A DNA stretch of 64,000 nt from Sipunculus nudus (taxonomy: Eukaryota > Annelida > Sipuncula > Golfingiida > Sipunculidae), in the NCBI GenBank assembly GCA_026874595.1, contig CM049307.1:51705370-51769369 (forward strand), written 5' to 3'. This document shows, one piece after another, positions 38,831 to 52,046 of the stretch (positions within the stretch are counted from its first letter, which is position 1; each line of letters starts with the position of its first letter). A program made the position numbers and the translations under genes. Below the pieces are notes generated by a model. That model ran no database searches, was not told the origin of the DNA, and saw nothing but the letters and a program-made list of their open reading frames with translations.

Positions 38831-41440
38831 CAGATACGGAAAAATATACTAAAACCTTTCTTGGCGTATATCATTAAGTGTCTGTGTAAATAATGACATT
38901 CTCGTTTGATGGACATTCAATATCTGGTTTACACATATGCTTCTATCACAGAGGACTTACATGAAATATATACGGAAAGATTATTGTGAAGGGTTTTTTT
39001 AACAAACATGACCTGAATAATATTCGAACACATTTCTTGAGAGGAGTGGTGCTTTGGTCACGAGTAGGAGTCTGTAACAAGAAGCTGTTTAAATATAAAA
39101 TTCCATTACTAATTAAACTGCAGAGCATTATTTTTTGTTTTTGCTGTACAAACAATACTATATATTGAATTTTCACAGATTATCAGCGCGCTTTATTATC
39201 CCCTGCACTCTTCCTTTGGCACACTGGATGCAGTTTACTGAATCGGCACAACAACAGTATACAACGCAACTGAAGGCAATTGCGTGCAAAATCATCATTC
39301 ATCTGCGTATTACAGTTATTTTCATTGTACTAGATTAAAAGCCCCAAATTTTCTAAATGCAAGCACAAGTAGAGGTCAAGAAATGAAAACAAATTGTACT
39401 TCAGTATAAGTACCAAGTACCTTTATTAAATCCTGATGTACATTTTCTGTATCATAGGTGTCCCTGTCTACCTGACGTGTATTATACAAACACTGCACAT
39501 GAAATGTAAATTATCTTGTTTAGAACAATGCTGAATCCATCTCTTTATTACATAGTTCTTAATTATTCATAAATATATCGTAGAGGTATAAATATTCTGT
39601 AGATGATGTTTAGACACAAAGGCAGAATACACACTAATTGTGGTCCGGGGCACACTCCTCCCCAGTACATTTTGGTAAACTGGAAAAATTATAACTGGAT
39701 ATACCATATTAAACTAGAAGTGTAGATGGAGTATCACATTGAAGCTGTTTCTTTAATATTTAACAATCTGTGATTGAGCAAAGAAAAATGTTACCCAGCT
39801 AATTTTCAGAGACATCCAGTCTTTATGTTTCAAGATATTTATACGATAAGATAAGCTGAACATTAATATTTAAAGGTAAGCGAGTGAATCAAAGGCACAC
39901 AACTTTACAACCTTCTGGCTGAGGGGCACAGAAAAAAAAACTAGTTTTTAAAATACCATAATACTACTGTGGTAAATAGTGCAATAGAATATGCTCTAAG
40001 CAATTATTTTAAAGGTCGAATGAAAACAAAATGGTTTCCGGGAAAGGGGAGGGTCTCCTACAATGACCCCCCCCCCCTCCACTTACACACTTCATCCATC
40101 CTCCGTTCCAACCCATCACAAGCATGTTCTATAGGTTATGGGATGCACCTAGTGCATAATACAATCGATTGTATTGCATTACACTCCGTGGAATTTAATC
40201 GTATTTTGGCAAATATGCACGGGTACCTGGGTATATTCAGAGTTTTATTAATATGACCCAGGTCATGGAATGTACACATTAATCCAATAAATTTTTCCAC
40301 GCACACACACGAATATATATATATATATATTACAAACGGACACGTCAAACCAATGCAAAGATAATGCATGGATTTATTCAACGGATATATGATTGTAGGT
40401 GGCGCCACCATTCATGTGTGAGAGATTTCTAACCGAGATAGATGGACATGAATAGTTTCAGGTCAATACATTGTGTCCCTGGTGGGGTATGAGTGATTTT
40501 TCCCTTTAGCAAAGCACACATGAAAACCATTATACAGAAGGCGCTACCAGGCAACCAATGGCTACAATGGCAGCCAAATACATGGGATCCTTCCTTAGCT
40601 ATTTGCCATTATCACTATAAGTGACGCACAGGTGAAAAGCACCAAAAAAAAGGAATGTAGGTATCGCCAGAATGTTTTGTTCGGAACCAGTTCACGTTAG
40701 ACCCTTCGTTAACAATTTTGTCAAAGCAGTCATGTATTATGACATCTGACTGACAGTAAACAATCAAAATTTAAATTGTAAAGTAACTCTATTTATTGCG
40801 GAACAGATATTGCCCAATGATTGTATGATCCCTTAAATACTTGATACTTTTTTGTTAATCAAACAATGTAATATGAGGAAATCAGATGAGCTGGTGCCTG
40901 TATGGAGCATAGCTATTTACGTTACGTTCTGGTATTGTTTTCAACTTTTATATGATCATCCGAACTAAGAACAGGAATTCTCCCTGTGTGCCAAACATAA
41001 AACATAATTTGCTTCCACGCGTGCTTATATAACAAACAAAAATCAGGACTGGTAACATCAAAACCTTCCACTCACCCGCTGTGAGAAATAGAAGGAATCT
41101 TTAGGTTTGGTAAGATGCCAAGCACCCAGTCAGTTTTGCCGGAAAAGCTAAAATCTAATTTGCTTAAGCCTGTTAACAAAGATGCAAATATGTTAAAAAG
41201 AAATTTGATTGGCTAAACATGTTAACATGCATGGATGCGTCCATGCCAAACTCGTTCTGCACTGCAAGAGAGGAGATATGCAAAAAGTGACCTCAGGCCA
41301 AACAAGCAGGATTGAAGAGAGACTGTCTTGAGGGGTGACGATTGCATTGTGTGTATTCCAACGAGCGAAGGAAACAATCAGTGCTAAAAGCACGTTCGAC
41401 AGCAGTGCAAATCGACCGGCACCTCGAACAACATCTGATG
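38831..41440. other. Unassigned DNA with scattered repeats
   Basis: Contains a short (AT)n at 40313-40330 and a GGTGGCGCCACC unit at 40390-40420. Open frames here are short and unrecognised. No gene seen. Confidence 0.4.
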
Positions 41441-41449
41441 GTGATTACG

Positions 41450-41530
41450 CGGGGGGGGGGGGGGGGGATTCCCCAGAGACAGAAGCGCCATCGGGGGGGG
41501 GGGGGGGATTTCCCAGAGACAGAAGCGCCT
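41450..41530 (+). repeat. Duplicated poly-G unit
   Basis: Two successive units, each a run of at least 13 G followed by ATT(C/T)CCCAGAGACAGAAGCGCC. Likely G-quadruplex-forming on the + strand; run lengths may be unreliable in the assembly. Confidence 0.7.
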
Positions 41531-42583
41531 GATGGCAAACCTTGACTAGCAACCGCGGTTTCTTGCAGCGGTTAGTGTAGCCAATAGTTGAGCATAGCGT
41601 AACCGCTGCCTATGGAGCCTACGTCGAATAGCACTTGCGGCAGATTCTTGGATTTGATTCTCCGAGTACTGCTTATAAATAATGCCCTATTTTCGTGGCG
41701 AATCTCTGTATCTTTTTGAGACGCTATGGCATTTTAAATATGTTGATGTGCATGTTTTATTTTATATTGCCAAACGTTTCTGAACTTTTGAATGATATCT
41801 GTTTTCTAAGATCACATTTTTACCTGCCGGAGAATTGAGCGGTAGGGTCACATGTTTTTGCTGGTCAATATTACTTTATAACTTTGGGATAATATATCAG
41901 AGTACTGCCTGCATTTTATCCAGAGAAACGTTGATTCACTCTGTATGTCAGTCATGTTCTTTCTAGACAATGGACCAGTGTGCCTAATCATGAATATATT
42001 TACATGATATATGCCGCACACCATGAAAGGCCATCAGTTCTCCTTGCTGCATGCAGGGCGCTGTGTCGTTAAATGTCGAAAGTAATCGATGGAGCAGTGA
42101 TTAAATATTTCTGAATTTTTTACTTAAATTGATTTTTCTCTTCACTACCGACTACAGTGTGATATAATGAATTAATTATTGTCTTTTCTGGCGCGCTTTT
42201 AAAAGCAATCATGCGCACTTACCGCATCGACCCTTTTCGATTTCGATAAAATCAAATGTATAACCATAATCGGACTTTTAGGGACAGATTATGGTGGGAA
42301 CATTTAACATAAAATGGATAAAGTATCAGGCATTATGTGTCAATGTGTTGATAACAACAGTATTTAAACAATTATATATTTTGTGCGGTTATTTCTGCAC
42401 TTTTGACGTACTCTTGTTTTCATGTTTTACAACGTTTTATCTCTTCTACTTTTAGACGATATTAAGACCTTAAACAAAAGTCAATTCTTGTTACACTAAA
42501 AAACATATGTAATTTTAGTAAAATTACGTTTCAGCAGATAGGCCGACGCCAAAAAGGAATGGTTTGAAGTTCAAGTTTTTACA
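41531..42583. other. Upstream flank of the receptor gene
   Basis: Holds a perfect 10-base inverted repeat, GCAGCGGTTA (41565-41574) and TAACCGCTGC (41600-41609). No TATA box or 5' exon could be placed with confidence; an acceptor-like TTTCAG ends at 42534. Confidence 0.4.
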
Positions 42584-42785
42584 ATGAGGGGCTTAATAAG
42601 GTATGTTTTTGCTTTAAACCTTTATTATTTAAAGTAGGGTCAATATGATACAAACTTTATTTTGCAGAAGAAAATTAGAAAGATGTTTGTTAAAATTTGT
42701 GAAATATCTGTTGATTTCCCCAGGTTCCTTCCTTTGACCTTGGTATACATCCTCTGGATGTTGGTCTTATTGACATCAGCAAAGA
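42584..42785 (+). CDS. Exons 1-2: start codon and signal peptide
   Basis: Exon 1 (42584-42600) begins ATG AGG GGC and ends in phase 2 before a GTATGT donor. Exon 2 (42724-42785) follows a TTTCCCCAG acceptor and ends in phase 1 before GTGAGT. Together they encode 26 residues: a basic start (MRGLIR) followed by a leucine-rich hydrophobic stretch ending LLTSAK, a textbook signal peptide. This start is chosen because it is the only upstream ATG that opens such a peptide and splices in phase to the first EGF-like exon. A possible acceptor at 42529-42534 (TTTCAG) suggests the 5' UTR continues in an upstream exon I could not locate; no promoter was recognised. Confidence 0.8.
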
Positions 42786-45700
42786 GTGAGTATGAATAAT
42801 ATGTGTTCCAAAAGCTCTTGGTACACTTTGTATACATAGGTAGAGTTAAACTTGCCTTACTTACACTGCTACACATCTAACATGATTCATTTTAATCGAT
42901 GATCTTAAATCTAACACATGAATGAGTAAATAGAAATTATTTAGTGCCCAGCTTCTTACTAGCACCACCGAGAAAGTTCTTATCCATGTGACATTTTGTA
43001 ATTAGTATTTTTAATATCATTACATTTAAAAAAATTAGGGGACATATCGTATAATCCCCTCGCAGGGCAGCATAACTAGATTGTGTGTATTACACAGTCT
43101 TGAAAACAGGAGGGTAGTTCTGTGACCTTGACTTTTGACCACATGACCTCAAAATCGATAGTGATCTTCCTCTATGGTATGGCGAGCAGTAGTAAAGTTT
43201 GGGATGAAAGCTTTAGCTTCAACAAGCTTTCAAAAAGAAATGGGCACTGTGGCATGGCCTTTTATCTCGTGACCTCAATATCGATAGGGTTCTTCATCTT
43301 GTGTGTGAGGCGGGGAGGGGGTCATATGTGAAAGATGAAAGGTTTGGTCAAGCAGTTTGGCTCAAAATGCGTCAACAAGCTGTTTCGAGAAGTGGGTCCT
43401 ATGGCATTGGATACCGTGAAATAAAAATCGATAGGGTTCTTCATATGAGGGTGGGGGAGCGATATGTGAAAGATGAAAGATCTGGTCAGACGGTTTGGCA
43501 TAAATTACGTCCGCACATTTTTTCAAGAAGTGGGTGCTGCGGCCTTGACCTTTGACCCCGACATTCCCAAATCCACAATGTTCTTCATCTGTGAGATGGT
43601 GAACATCGGCTTCTGTGGCTCAGGGGTTGAGCGCTGGACTCAAAGCCGGGAGATCGTCCGAGGCGGTGTGATTTTCCACGGTCGGACCCCACCCAGGGTG
43701 ACCGCTCTGCAGGTCTAATAGGAAGGCCGTGCCCATCGGCCGTGTTTCACTTACAATCGAGTGGGCCTTTCATTTGCTCCTCGTGGAATGTCCCAGCAAC
43801 GGGGACGATTACACACCCAGGGCCCGCAGGTTAAGTTGTCACCGGGCCTGGTTAACGCCAGGATATAAAATGATAGGAAGCGTGTGATACTGCCCTTTCA
43901 CGTAGTCCGAAAAAGGAATGAAATTCTGCAGATGTACATATATGTAGGTAAATATGCATTAAAAAGTTAGGCGGTTACCTCTTCCAAAAAATAATTTTAA
44001 AAAAATATGGTGAATCATTTGTGAAAGATAACAAATTTTGGTCAGACGGTTAGGCATAAATTGTGTAGACAACTTTGAAAAAATGAGTTCTGTGGCCTTG
44101 ACTTTTGACCCCGTAACCTTAAAATCGCTTTTCCTCTGTGGATGGATGAGCCATAAGTGAATGATGAAAGGTTTTAGTCTATTGGCTCGGCTTAAAATCA
44201 GTCCACAGGTCAATTCCGGACGGACAGACGTTGTGAGTGGATAATAATGGAAAATTATGTGCTTTCCACTCAATGTATTCGAATAAGCTATTATTAGATG
44301 CAAAACAATAACGTATATATGAAACCACGAAAACACGGAGACGTCTTATTTAGAAACTCTGCATCTAAATAACACCACATTACTCACAGATGCATGCCAC
44401 TCCACTTATAGAATGACTGGGAAGGATTAGGTTGAATGAGGCTTTTGTTCCCCTCTTCATGTTATTTTTAAATACCGCACATTGCCAAATGGAATAATGG
44501 ATGACTATTGTAAATGTTGAAATAGTAGAAGTCACATATTTCCTCTTTCAGATTGCCCAACTGGCAAATTTGGGTGGCAGTGCCGTTTTGACTGTTCGTG
44601 CAACGGACAGTGCAACAACATCACGGGTTACTGTGAAAACTGTCCTGGATTGTCATGGGGCCCAGGGTGTCTTTTAGGTATTAGGATCTGCATATCATAT
44701 TCTATCATATCATGATAAAGATAACGTACGGCATTCTAAATATCTATTAATACAACCGTGTAAAATTAAGCAACCGAATCGCCCATGTTTCCTTATCGGT
44801 ATCTGGACATTTAGCATTCGATATACGCTAATTGACTTATATTTGTCCGTAAACTGCTGAACACATTCACACATTCATAGAGCAAAACATAAGTGATTTG
44901 CCAAACATGAAAATCATCTTATCCTTTGTGTTTATGAGGCACATATATTCTATTATGGAAAACAAAAAACTGTCATCCGTCCCCCGCGATTGATTCGGAT
45001 CGAATTAAACCAGTAAGTAACTCTCCGATAAGGCTAATTTCGTCTGTCAATGCTTTTGTTGATAGACACATCCTGCACATATAATGATCAGCCAGGTGCA
45101 CAGTACCAAGGGAAACGTTCACAGGATGACAACAGCAGAAGCTGTATTCCATGGAAACCGCCGAAAAGAGGTTACACAGCAGACAAGTTTCCTGATAAGA
45201 ACCTGACAAAAGTTTCCAATTATTGCAGAAACCCAACAGAAACTAAACCTCCGGGTTACTCAGAAAAACCTTGGTGTTACAATTCGCCCGACTTATCGTT
45301 TGGGTGGTGTACTATAGGGGCATGTTGTAAGTATGTTTATCACCTTGCTCCTTTTGTGTAACAAAAACAAAAAAATATGTCATTATTCAATATTCATGGA
45401 AAACGTGGTAAACTGGACTTTTATCATATTTTTTTATTTAGTATTCAAAAAAGGCTGTATCTGTTTATATCAGCCCGATATTCATAAATTGAATATATCA
45501 TGTAACCGATGTCATGATTGTATAAATTAAATAATGTATTCAAAGATTTTATCGTTTATTGTTTGGTATGTCATTTTAGCCTGCCCAAATGGTCGATTTG
45601 GAACAAACTGCATGTCAGAGTGTCACTGTAATGACCCGGCTAATACGTGCTCTTCTGATACTGGTCAGTGTTCTACTGAATGTCATGAACATTTCCAAGG

Positions 45701-48700
45701 AACATTTTGTCAAGGTCAGTTCTCTAAACAAGTGATTTTTCGAACATTAAAAGTAATAAATATGTTTTTCAAATCTTATCTAAAAAAATCTATTTAAAAG
45801 ACAAAAATGTGTATAACAATGTATTAAATTTTAAAATATCTTCTAAAATGTGAACATTTTGGAGAGTTACTAGTTTACTAGGCCTCTCCCAAGTGGCGCT
45901 GACGATTGTAACACAGACAGCCAGTCCACACGTAAATGGCCTCTGGCATAAATATGTAATCTGCTTATAAATGCTGAGATTAAAAGAAATAAAACATATC
46001 AGCACTTGTTAATATGATTTATTGGAAATTATTTCTTTGGAGCTACATCATCAGTGTCCCTTACAATCTGATAGTGATATTTATGTTCCGTTTCCGTTAA
46101 TAAATGTTATCTATTTGCAACTATCAAAACTGACACTTGACACGACCGCCGTTGGTATGTGACGGCACTTGAAGTTCTTCTAATGATATTTTGTTTGAAC
46201 ATGTCGAAGTCAAAATGTGTGACTGGTTAAAACTAATCAGTAAGCTGTTTCTCTGAAAATTCCTCAAATTATTATTCATCCTAGTTACTTTTCTTAAATG
46301 CAGCACCGAATCGACGACGTTGTTCATGACAACAAACCTAACAAACGGCAATATATATAGACTCATGACAATAATGTGCAACCACAAATTTTAAATAAGG
46401 AAAATCATCAAAAAAGGTTGCCGGGAAAATGTAAGGTTCCTCCTTAGTTTATCAAGCACACGGATATTTCTACTGCATTACGATTCGCACACATATAATA
46501 AATACTACGAGTTCATGATAAATGAAATGTTAACTATTAACAACAAATAATTCATCTGCCAGGAAGCTAAAACAGATCGTACAATATGACTTATATAATG
46601 TAATGAACCTTATCTTTGCGTTACTAAGAAAAGCCAAAATGTATTTATACGTGTGTCTCGAATATTGTAAGTCAGAAGTTTAACCATCCGAGAAAACAAA
46701 AGGTTAATACTAAAATGTTCTCTCATTTTATAACTCGTTTTGACTTCTCCTTATAATTGTGCCCACAACTGTAGCAAAAGTCACTATACGTTTGGCTTAA
46801 TATTACGTTTTTTCAGGCTATTCTTAAAAAAACATGAATATTCGAATATCGCTCACGGTAATGATCCCAACGGAAAAGCTTCTTATAGATTAACCGTGAC
46901 AGCACGACTCAGCACAGACCTAAATTAGCCTAACTTGAGACGTGATTGAAGCCATATCGAGAAATGCATCGCAGTGGTCTTGCATCATGTTGCATTCATA
47001 TTGTAGTAAACAAATCATAATCTTAATATTAAGCTACGTATGATGATTTAACAAAAATAATAGAAATGAACTCACAACCCAAGACGAAACTCTGTCTCTA
47101 TGGAAAAAAAAGTCATTTCCTGTATCGCGTATAAGTTGATTACGTCCAGTAACCCGTGCGAGCCATACTCGTATTTATGTAGTCAGAAAGTCAACAAACA
47201 TGTGGAGGGTTTTACAAATTATCTGATTAAAAAATCTAATAAAAAAATTATGCCTTTCATTACAGTGTGTAAAGACAAATTGTTTGGGCCACACTGTGAC
47301 AGGACATGTCGCTGCGAAAACCACATGGAAGTGTGCAATAAAAACACAGGCTTTTGTTCATCAGGATGTCCTGCTGGTTGGAAGGGAACCGATTGTCATA
47401 CCGGTGATAAAAATTTTTTTTTTTTTTCAATTTGGTAAACCTAAAACGATTTGTTTGTGCACGTTTGAAACTTAGTGCTCGCTTAGAGACGCACAAGGGC
47501 TCACAGAAAAACAAACAGGAAAAGTTTAACATCGGGAATTATATAAGCAAATAAATGCAGATCTCTGATATCAGGCTCGTACACAACTAATCGTGAGCGA
47601 AATGCAATGCGCTATGCGCACAAAAAAATTATCGTTTACCAGATAATACTTTCAAACCCTGATTTATCTTTTGTCCATATTATATTGTAAACATGTGCAA
47701 CATATTATATTGTAATCGCAAACTTGGTTTCAGAGATACATTATTGATAGTCTCGCTCTTGCAAAATGAATGTTTTCCCAGCCGTACTGCTTTTTCGAGG
47801 AACCTATTCCAATCCCACACTCGGACGCTATAATAATTAGTTCGAAGGCAAACAATATTGAAATGCTCAAGTAGATTGCAGTATAGTGTTCATGGTGTAT
47901 TACTTCCTCTCCATGATTTTCTACCAGTTGCGTTCAACTTATTGAGACTGTTCATCTCTTTAATATACCCTTTGCCCGCTTGTCTGTCTTTAGCAAAGCC
48001 AAAAATTGTTTTGCACAGAACGCTTAATATAGTTTCGCAATTACTGCGTCTCAATTTATCTTCATATAAAAATGTCCGGTTGAAGACAAAACGCAGCGAT
48101 TAAAACAGAAAGGTGATATTGAAAGAAAGTTTTTTCTGTTTCATATAGTTGTTAGTGTAGCAATTAATCAGACATCGTATGATTTTATTAACTTATATGC
48201 ATATATTGTGGGACTGTATCCACGAGATGCAAGGCCTGCGTATTCTGAACAAGTAAACATTTTCAGGACTGAAAATGGAAAAAATAAAGTCCTGTCTTTT
48301 TGTTGTTACAATTTTTTGCTCTAAATATATGCTACAAAAGGACTGGCATGATTCGCATATTTTTCTTCATGGAAGTCTTTGGTTTCAGCGGTTTAGTGTT
48401 TTCGTGTACAGTGGCGGTGATCTGTCCCATAAAATACATTTAATATAAATGAGAACAGTATTGTGTCTGGTTTTAACGAGTAACGTGTATGTTAAGTGTA
48501 GTTAAGTCTTACCGGTCGTGTTCAATTTGAAACATTTCTATATACAAAACAGAATGTGCACAATGGCAATATGGACGGAATTGTAATAACAACTGTTCTG
48601 TAAACTGTGATCCTTCGGCACGATGTGACAGAAAGACGGGCACCTGCTCTTGTCAACCAGGTTACCAGCCGCCACTGTGTGTGCAAGGTGAATGTTTATA

Positions 48701-50673
48701 TTAATTATAAGCTGAAAACGGGAGTAAAGGTTGAGTTAATATATGTAAATATATGTAAAAAAATGTATTGCGGTCACTATTCTATATAATTCTGAGGTAA
48801 CGGGATATACTGTTTATTATACAGAGCGAAGGTGCATTATAAAAATGTATAGCTTATTCAAAAGTGTTTTCCATGTCCAGCCTGAAGAACATTAATTACA
48901 TTTATGCTCTATAGCATATTTGTTGGGATTTTTTATAGAAGACATTCACATTTCACGATTTCAACATCATTTATGGTTGATACATATTCTCCTTTAGAGT
49001 GTTCACAAGGGATGTACGGACTTAACTGCACCAGTAATTGTTCTATAAACTGTGACCCCCCTGGCCAATGTGACAAAAGGTCGGGGACCTGTCTTTGTAA
49101 GGCAGGCTACAAGCCACCATTATGCGTCGACGGTCAGTATTTCAATTATGTCAACGTATCTGTTATTGTTATGCAGTTTTTAGGCTTATACAGACGTGTT
49201 ATCTATATCCTTGTTTAGCAAACATAAATTTCATTCAGGTTCTGTTATATATTTTGTTAGAAGAATTTACTAATTAACTTCACCTGAACATGTACAATTT
49301 TTTTCACATATTTTGTATAGGGTATATATTCTACTTCAGAATGTGAAAAAGGGATGTACGGACATAACTGCACCGGTAATTGTTCTGCAAATTGTGACCC
49401 TCCAAGCCAATGTGACAAAAAGTTTGGCACCTGTCTTTGTAAGGCTGGCTATCAGCCGCCAATATGCGTTGATGGTGAGTTTTTCAAAATAACCAGGTAT
49501 ATAGTACCAGGTATCTTGGTATAGATCATACCACACACAATAGTTATATAATATAAGCCAGCTAATTTTAATCTGCCTTTTCCACAGTAATCCAAATATA
49601 TTTTAATATTAACTACTGAATAGAAAAAGAAGAAAAAACTTTTGTTATGGTATTTTATGCATCGGCGGAACAATCATTGCTTGATCTGTAAACATAATTC
49701 TTTTTTCCTGCCTTCAACATACATGCAAGAAATAATCTGACATTTCGATAAACAGAATGTCAAAGTGGGCAATATGGGCTTAACTGCTCCGGCAATTGTT
49801 CGATGAATTGTGACACCCCTTGGAAATGTAACAAACAAAATGGGCATTGCCAGTGTCAAGCAGGGTATCAACCTCAATTGTGTGTCGATGGTGAGTTTAA
49901 ATACTTTGCCCTTACCTTAAACTGACCTTAGTTAACTTTAGGATTCAGGTGAATCAAAGTTTGTCTAAAATGTATACACCATCATTCAATTTATGTATAG
50001 TCGTCACAGACCACACTAGCTAATCAATTGTGTAATTGACACTTAATTTATTGTCATTTGGAAGCGATAGATGGATAAGTCACTCAATACTTAAGTTTAC
50101 CGCTCGACTCAACTTCGATTCATATGAACCTTTTTTCATTACAGAATGTACGCAAGGACAATACGGATTGAACTGCACAAGGAACTGTTCTCTGAATTGT
50201 GATACGCCTGGACAATGCAACACGAAAACTGGAGTCTGTGCATGCCAAGCAGGGTTTGAGCCTCCTTTATGTGACTCAGGTTTGCAGATCTTGGATAAAA
50301 AAGTAGTAATACCAAACTAGCAAGGAAATGTGCATTTTCGATTAAGGCTGTTATTATAAATAATGCACATGATTTTAATGGAGAATGTTTACTGGTTCAA
50401 TGGAAAAATTTAATTTTGTACGATCATTGAAACAATGATAATGCTTTTTGTGTAGCTGTAAACATAATCCGACGTTAAGCTATATGTTCTTGTGATACTG
50501 TGTTTGTCATTCTTATTCTATGTTTTACAGAATGCTCTTTTGGGCATTATGGGTTAAATTGTAGCAGCAACTGTTCTATGAATTGTGATATCCCCGGCCA
50601 ATGTGACAAAAGATCAGGAACCTGCGTATGCCAAGCAGGTTATCAGCCGCCATTATGCCTTGACGGTTAGTGG

Positions 50674-50737
<64 letters not shown>

Positions 50738-50910
50738 ATTGTTATGGGGTGACATAAAAGCGGACTGAACTGTCTTGGTAGGGAAGCTTGCTTTTCTTGC
50801 GAAGCGCTTGGAACGACGGACCCACATGGGTTCGAATCCCAGATCGGCACGATATTTCCCCTGAGCAATTTGTCCTCGTAACAATATACATATATATATA
50901 TATATATATA

Positions 50911-50946
<36 letters not shown>

Positions 50947-51983
50947 TATATATATATATACATGTCATTGTAGTAAGTTTGTCTTTAGTTTTTCAATATG
51001 TACATTGAATTATAAGATGATTTTTTTTCATAATTCCGAAGCTTTACTTAGAAATTTATTTTTTCTTATGGCTTACTGAAATGACGTGAATATTTTTTTA
51101 TTAATAATTTATGTACTGTAATATACTGGTTACAAAAGAGCTTTCTGAGATTTTGTATTGAGTGGCCTCGTTAATTGATTTCCCTCAATTGTCAGCGTGT
51201 GTAAAAGGTTACTATGGGCGTAACTGCTCTGGTAGATGCTCTATGCACTGTGATACACCGGGAGAATGTAACAAGAGGTCAGGCACCTGTCTGTGTCAAA
51301 CAGGTTACCAGCCGCCCAAATGTGCGGAAGGTAAGGTCTACAACTCTGAACATGAATCCTTCAAATTGTTTACAAACATAAGGCGCTCATTAATGGAGAT
51401 GAAGGCAGTTTCTTAAATCAATAATCATCGAATTCTTGGTAATTTGTCAATAAAACGTTGGTGTTATTTTGATGGAACAAACTCTAACTAATTCATTTAC
51501 GCTGACACACAACGTGTACATTGAATATCTTCTTCATATTGCCCTTACAGAGTAATTACCGACTTGTTAATCCAACGCATGTGTTGAAATATATATATAT
51601 TAATATTACAGTGTCTAAAAAACATGAATATCAAATTTTAAAGCATCTACAAATCAATTATCATTCATTAGCTACTTTATCACAATAAGAATAGTATGTA
51701 ATAGATCATTTGAAAGAAAAACCCTTTATGTTAAATGGATGTGTTGTTTCTTACAGCAAAGTAGTAAATGATTAAGAACTGTTAGGATACGGCAATGCTC
51801 ACAATTGTAGACTTTCTTTCCGTGACTTTATTAGCCTGTGAAGGTGGAAAGTATGGCATGAACTGTAGCAGCGCATGCAGTACGGGCTGTGAAGACATAT
51901 GCCTGAATACTAACGGAACATGTAGGTGCAAGAAAGGCTACTCAGGCATACAATGCATCCAGAGTAAGTAATAATGTAAAAAT

Positions 51984-52046
<63 letters not shown>

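Noticed and set aside
41293..41545. Frames with Gly or Pro runs near the receptor start
   Set aside because: They come from the duplicated poly-G unit and do not splice to the signal peptide exon.
43122..43718. Three consecutive frames in intron 2
   Set aside because: They track diverged TGACCTTTGACC tandem repeats and a SINE; no domain is present.
50755..50880. Possible functional tRNA gene with GGTTCGAATCC
   Set aside because: Only the B box is good; no acceptor stem or anticodon arm could be drawn, so it is called a SINE.
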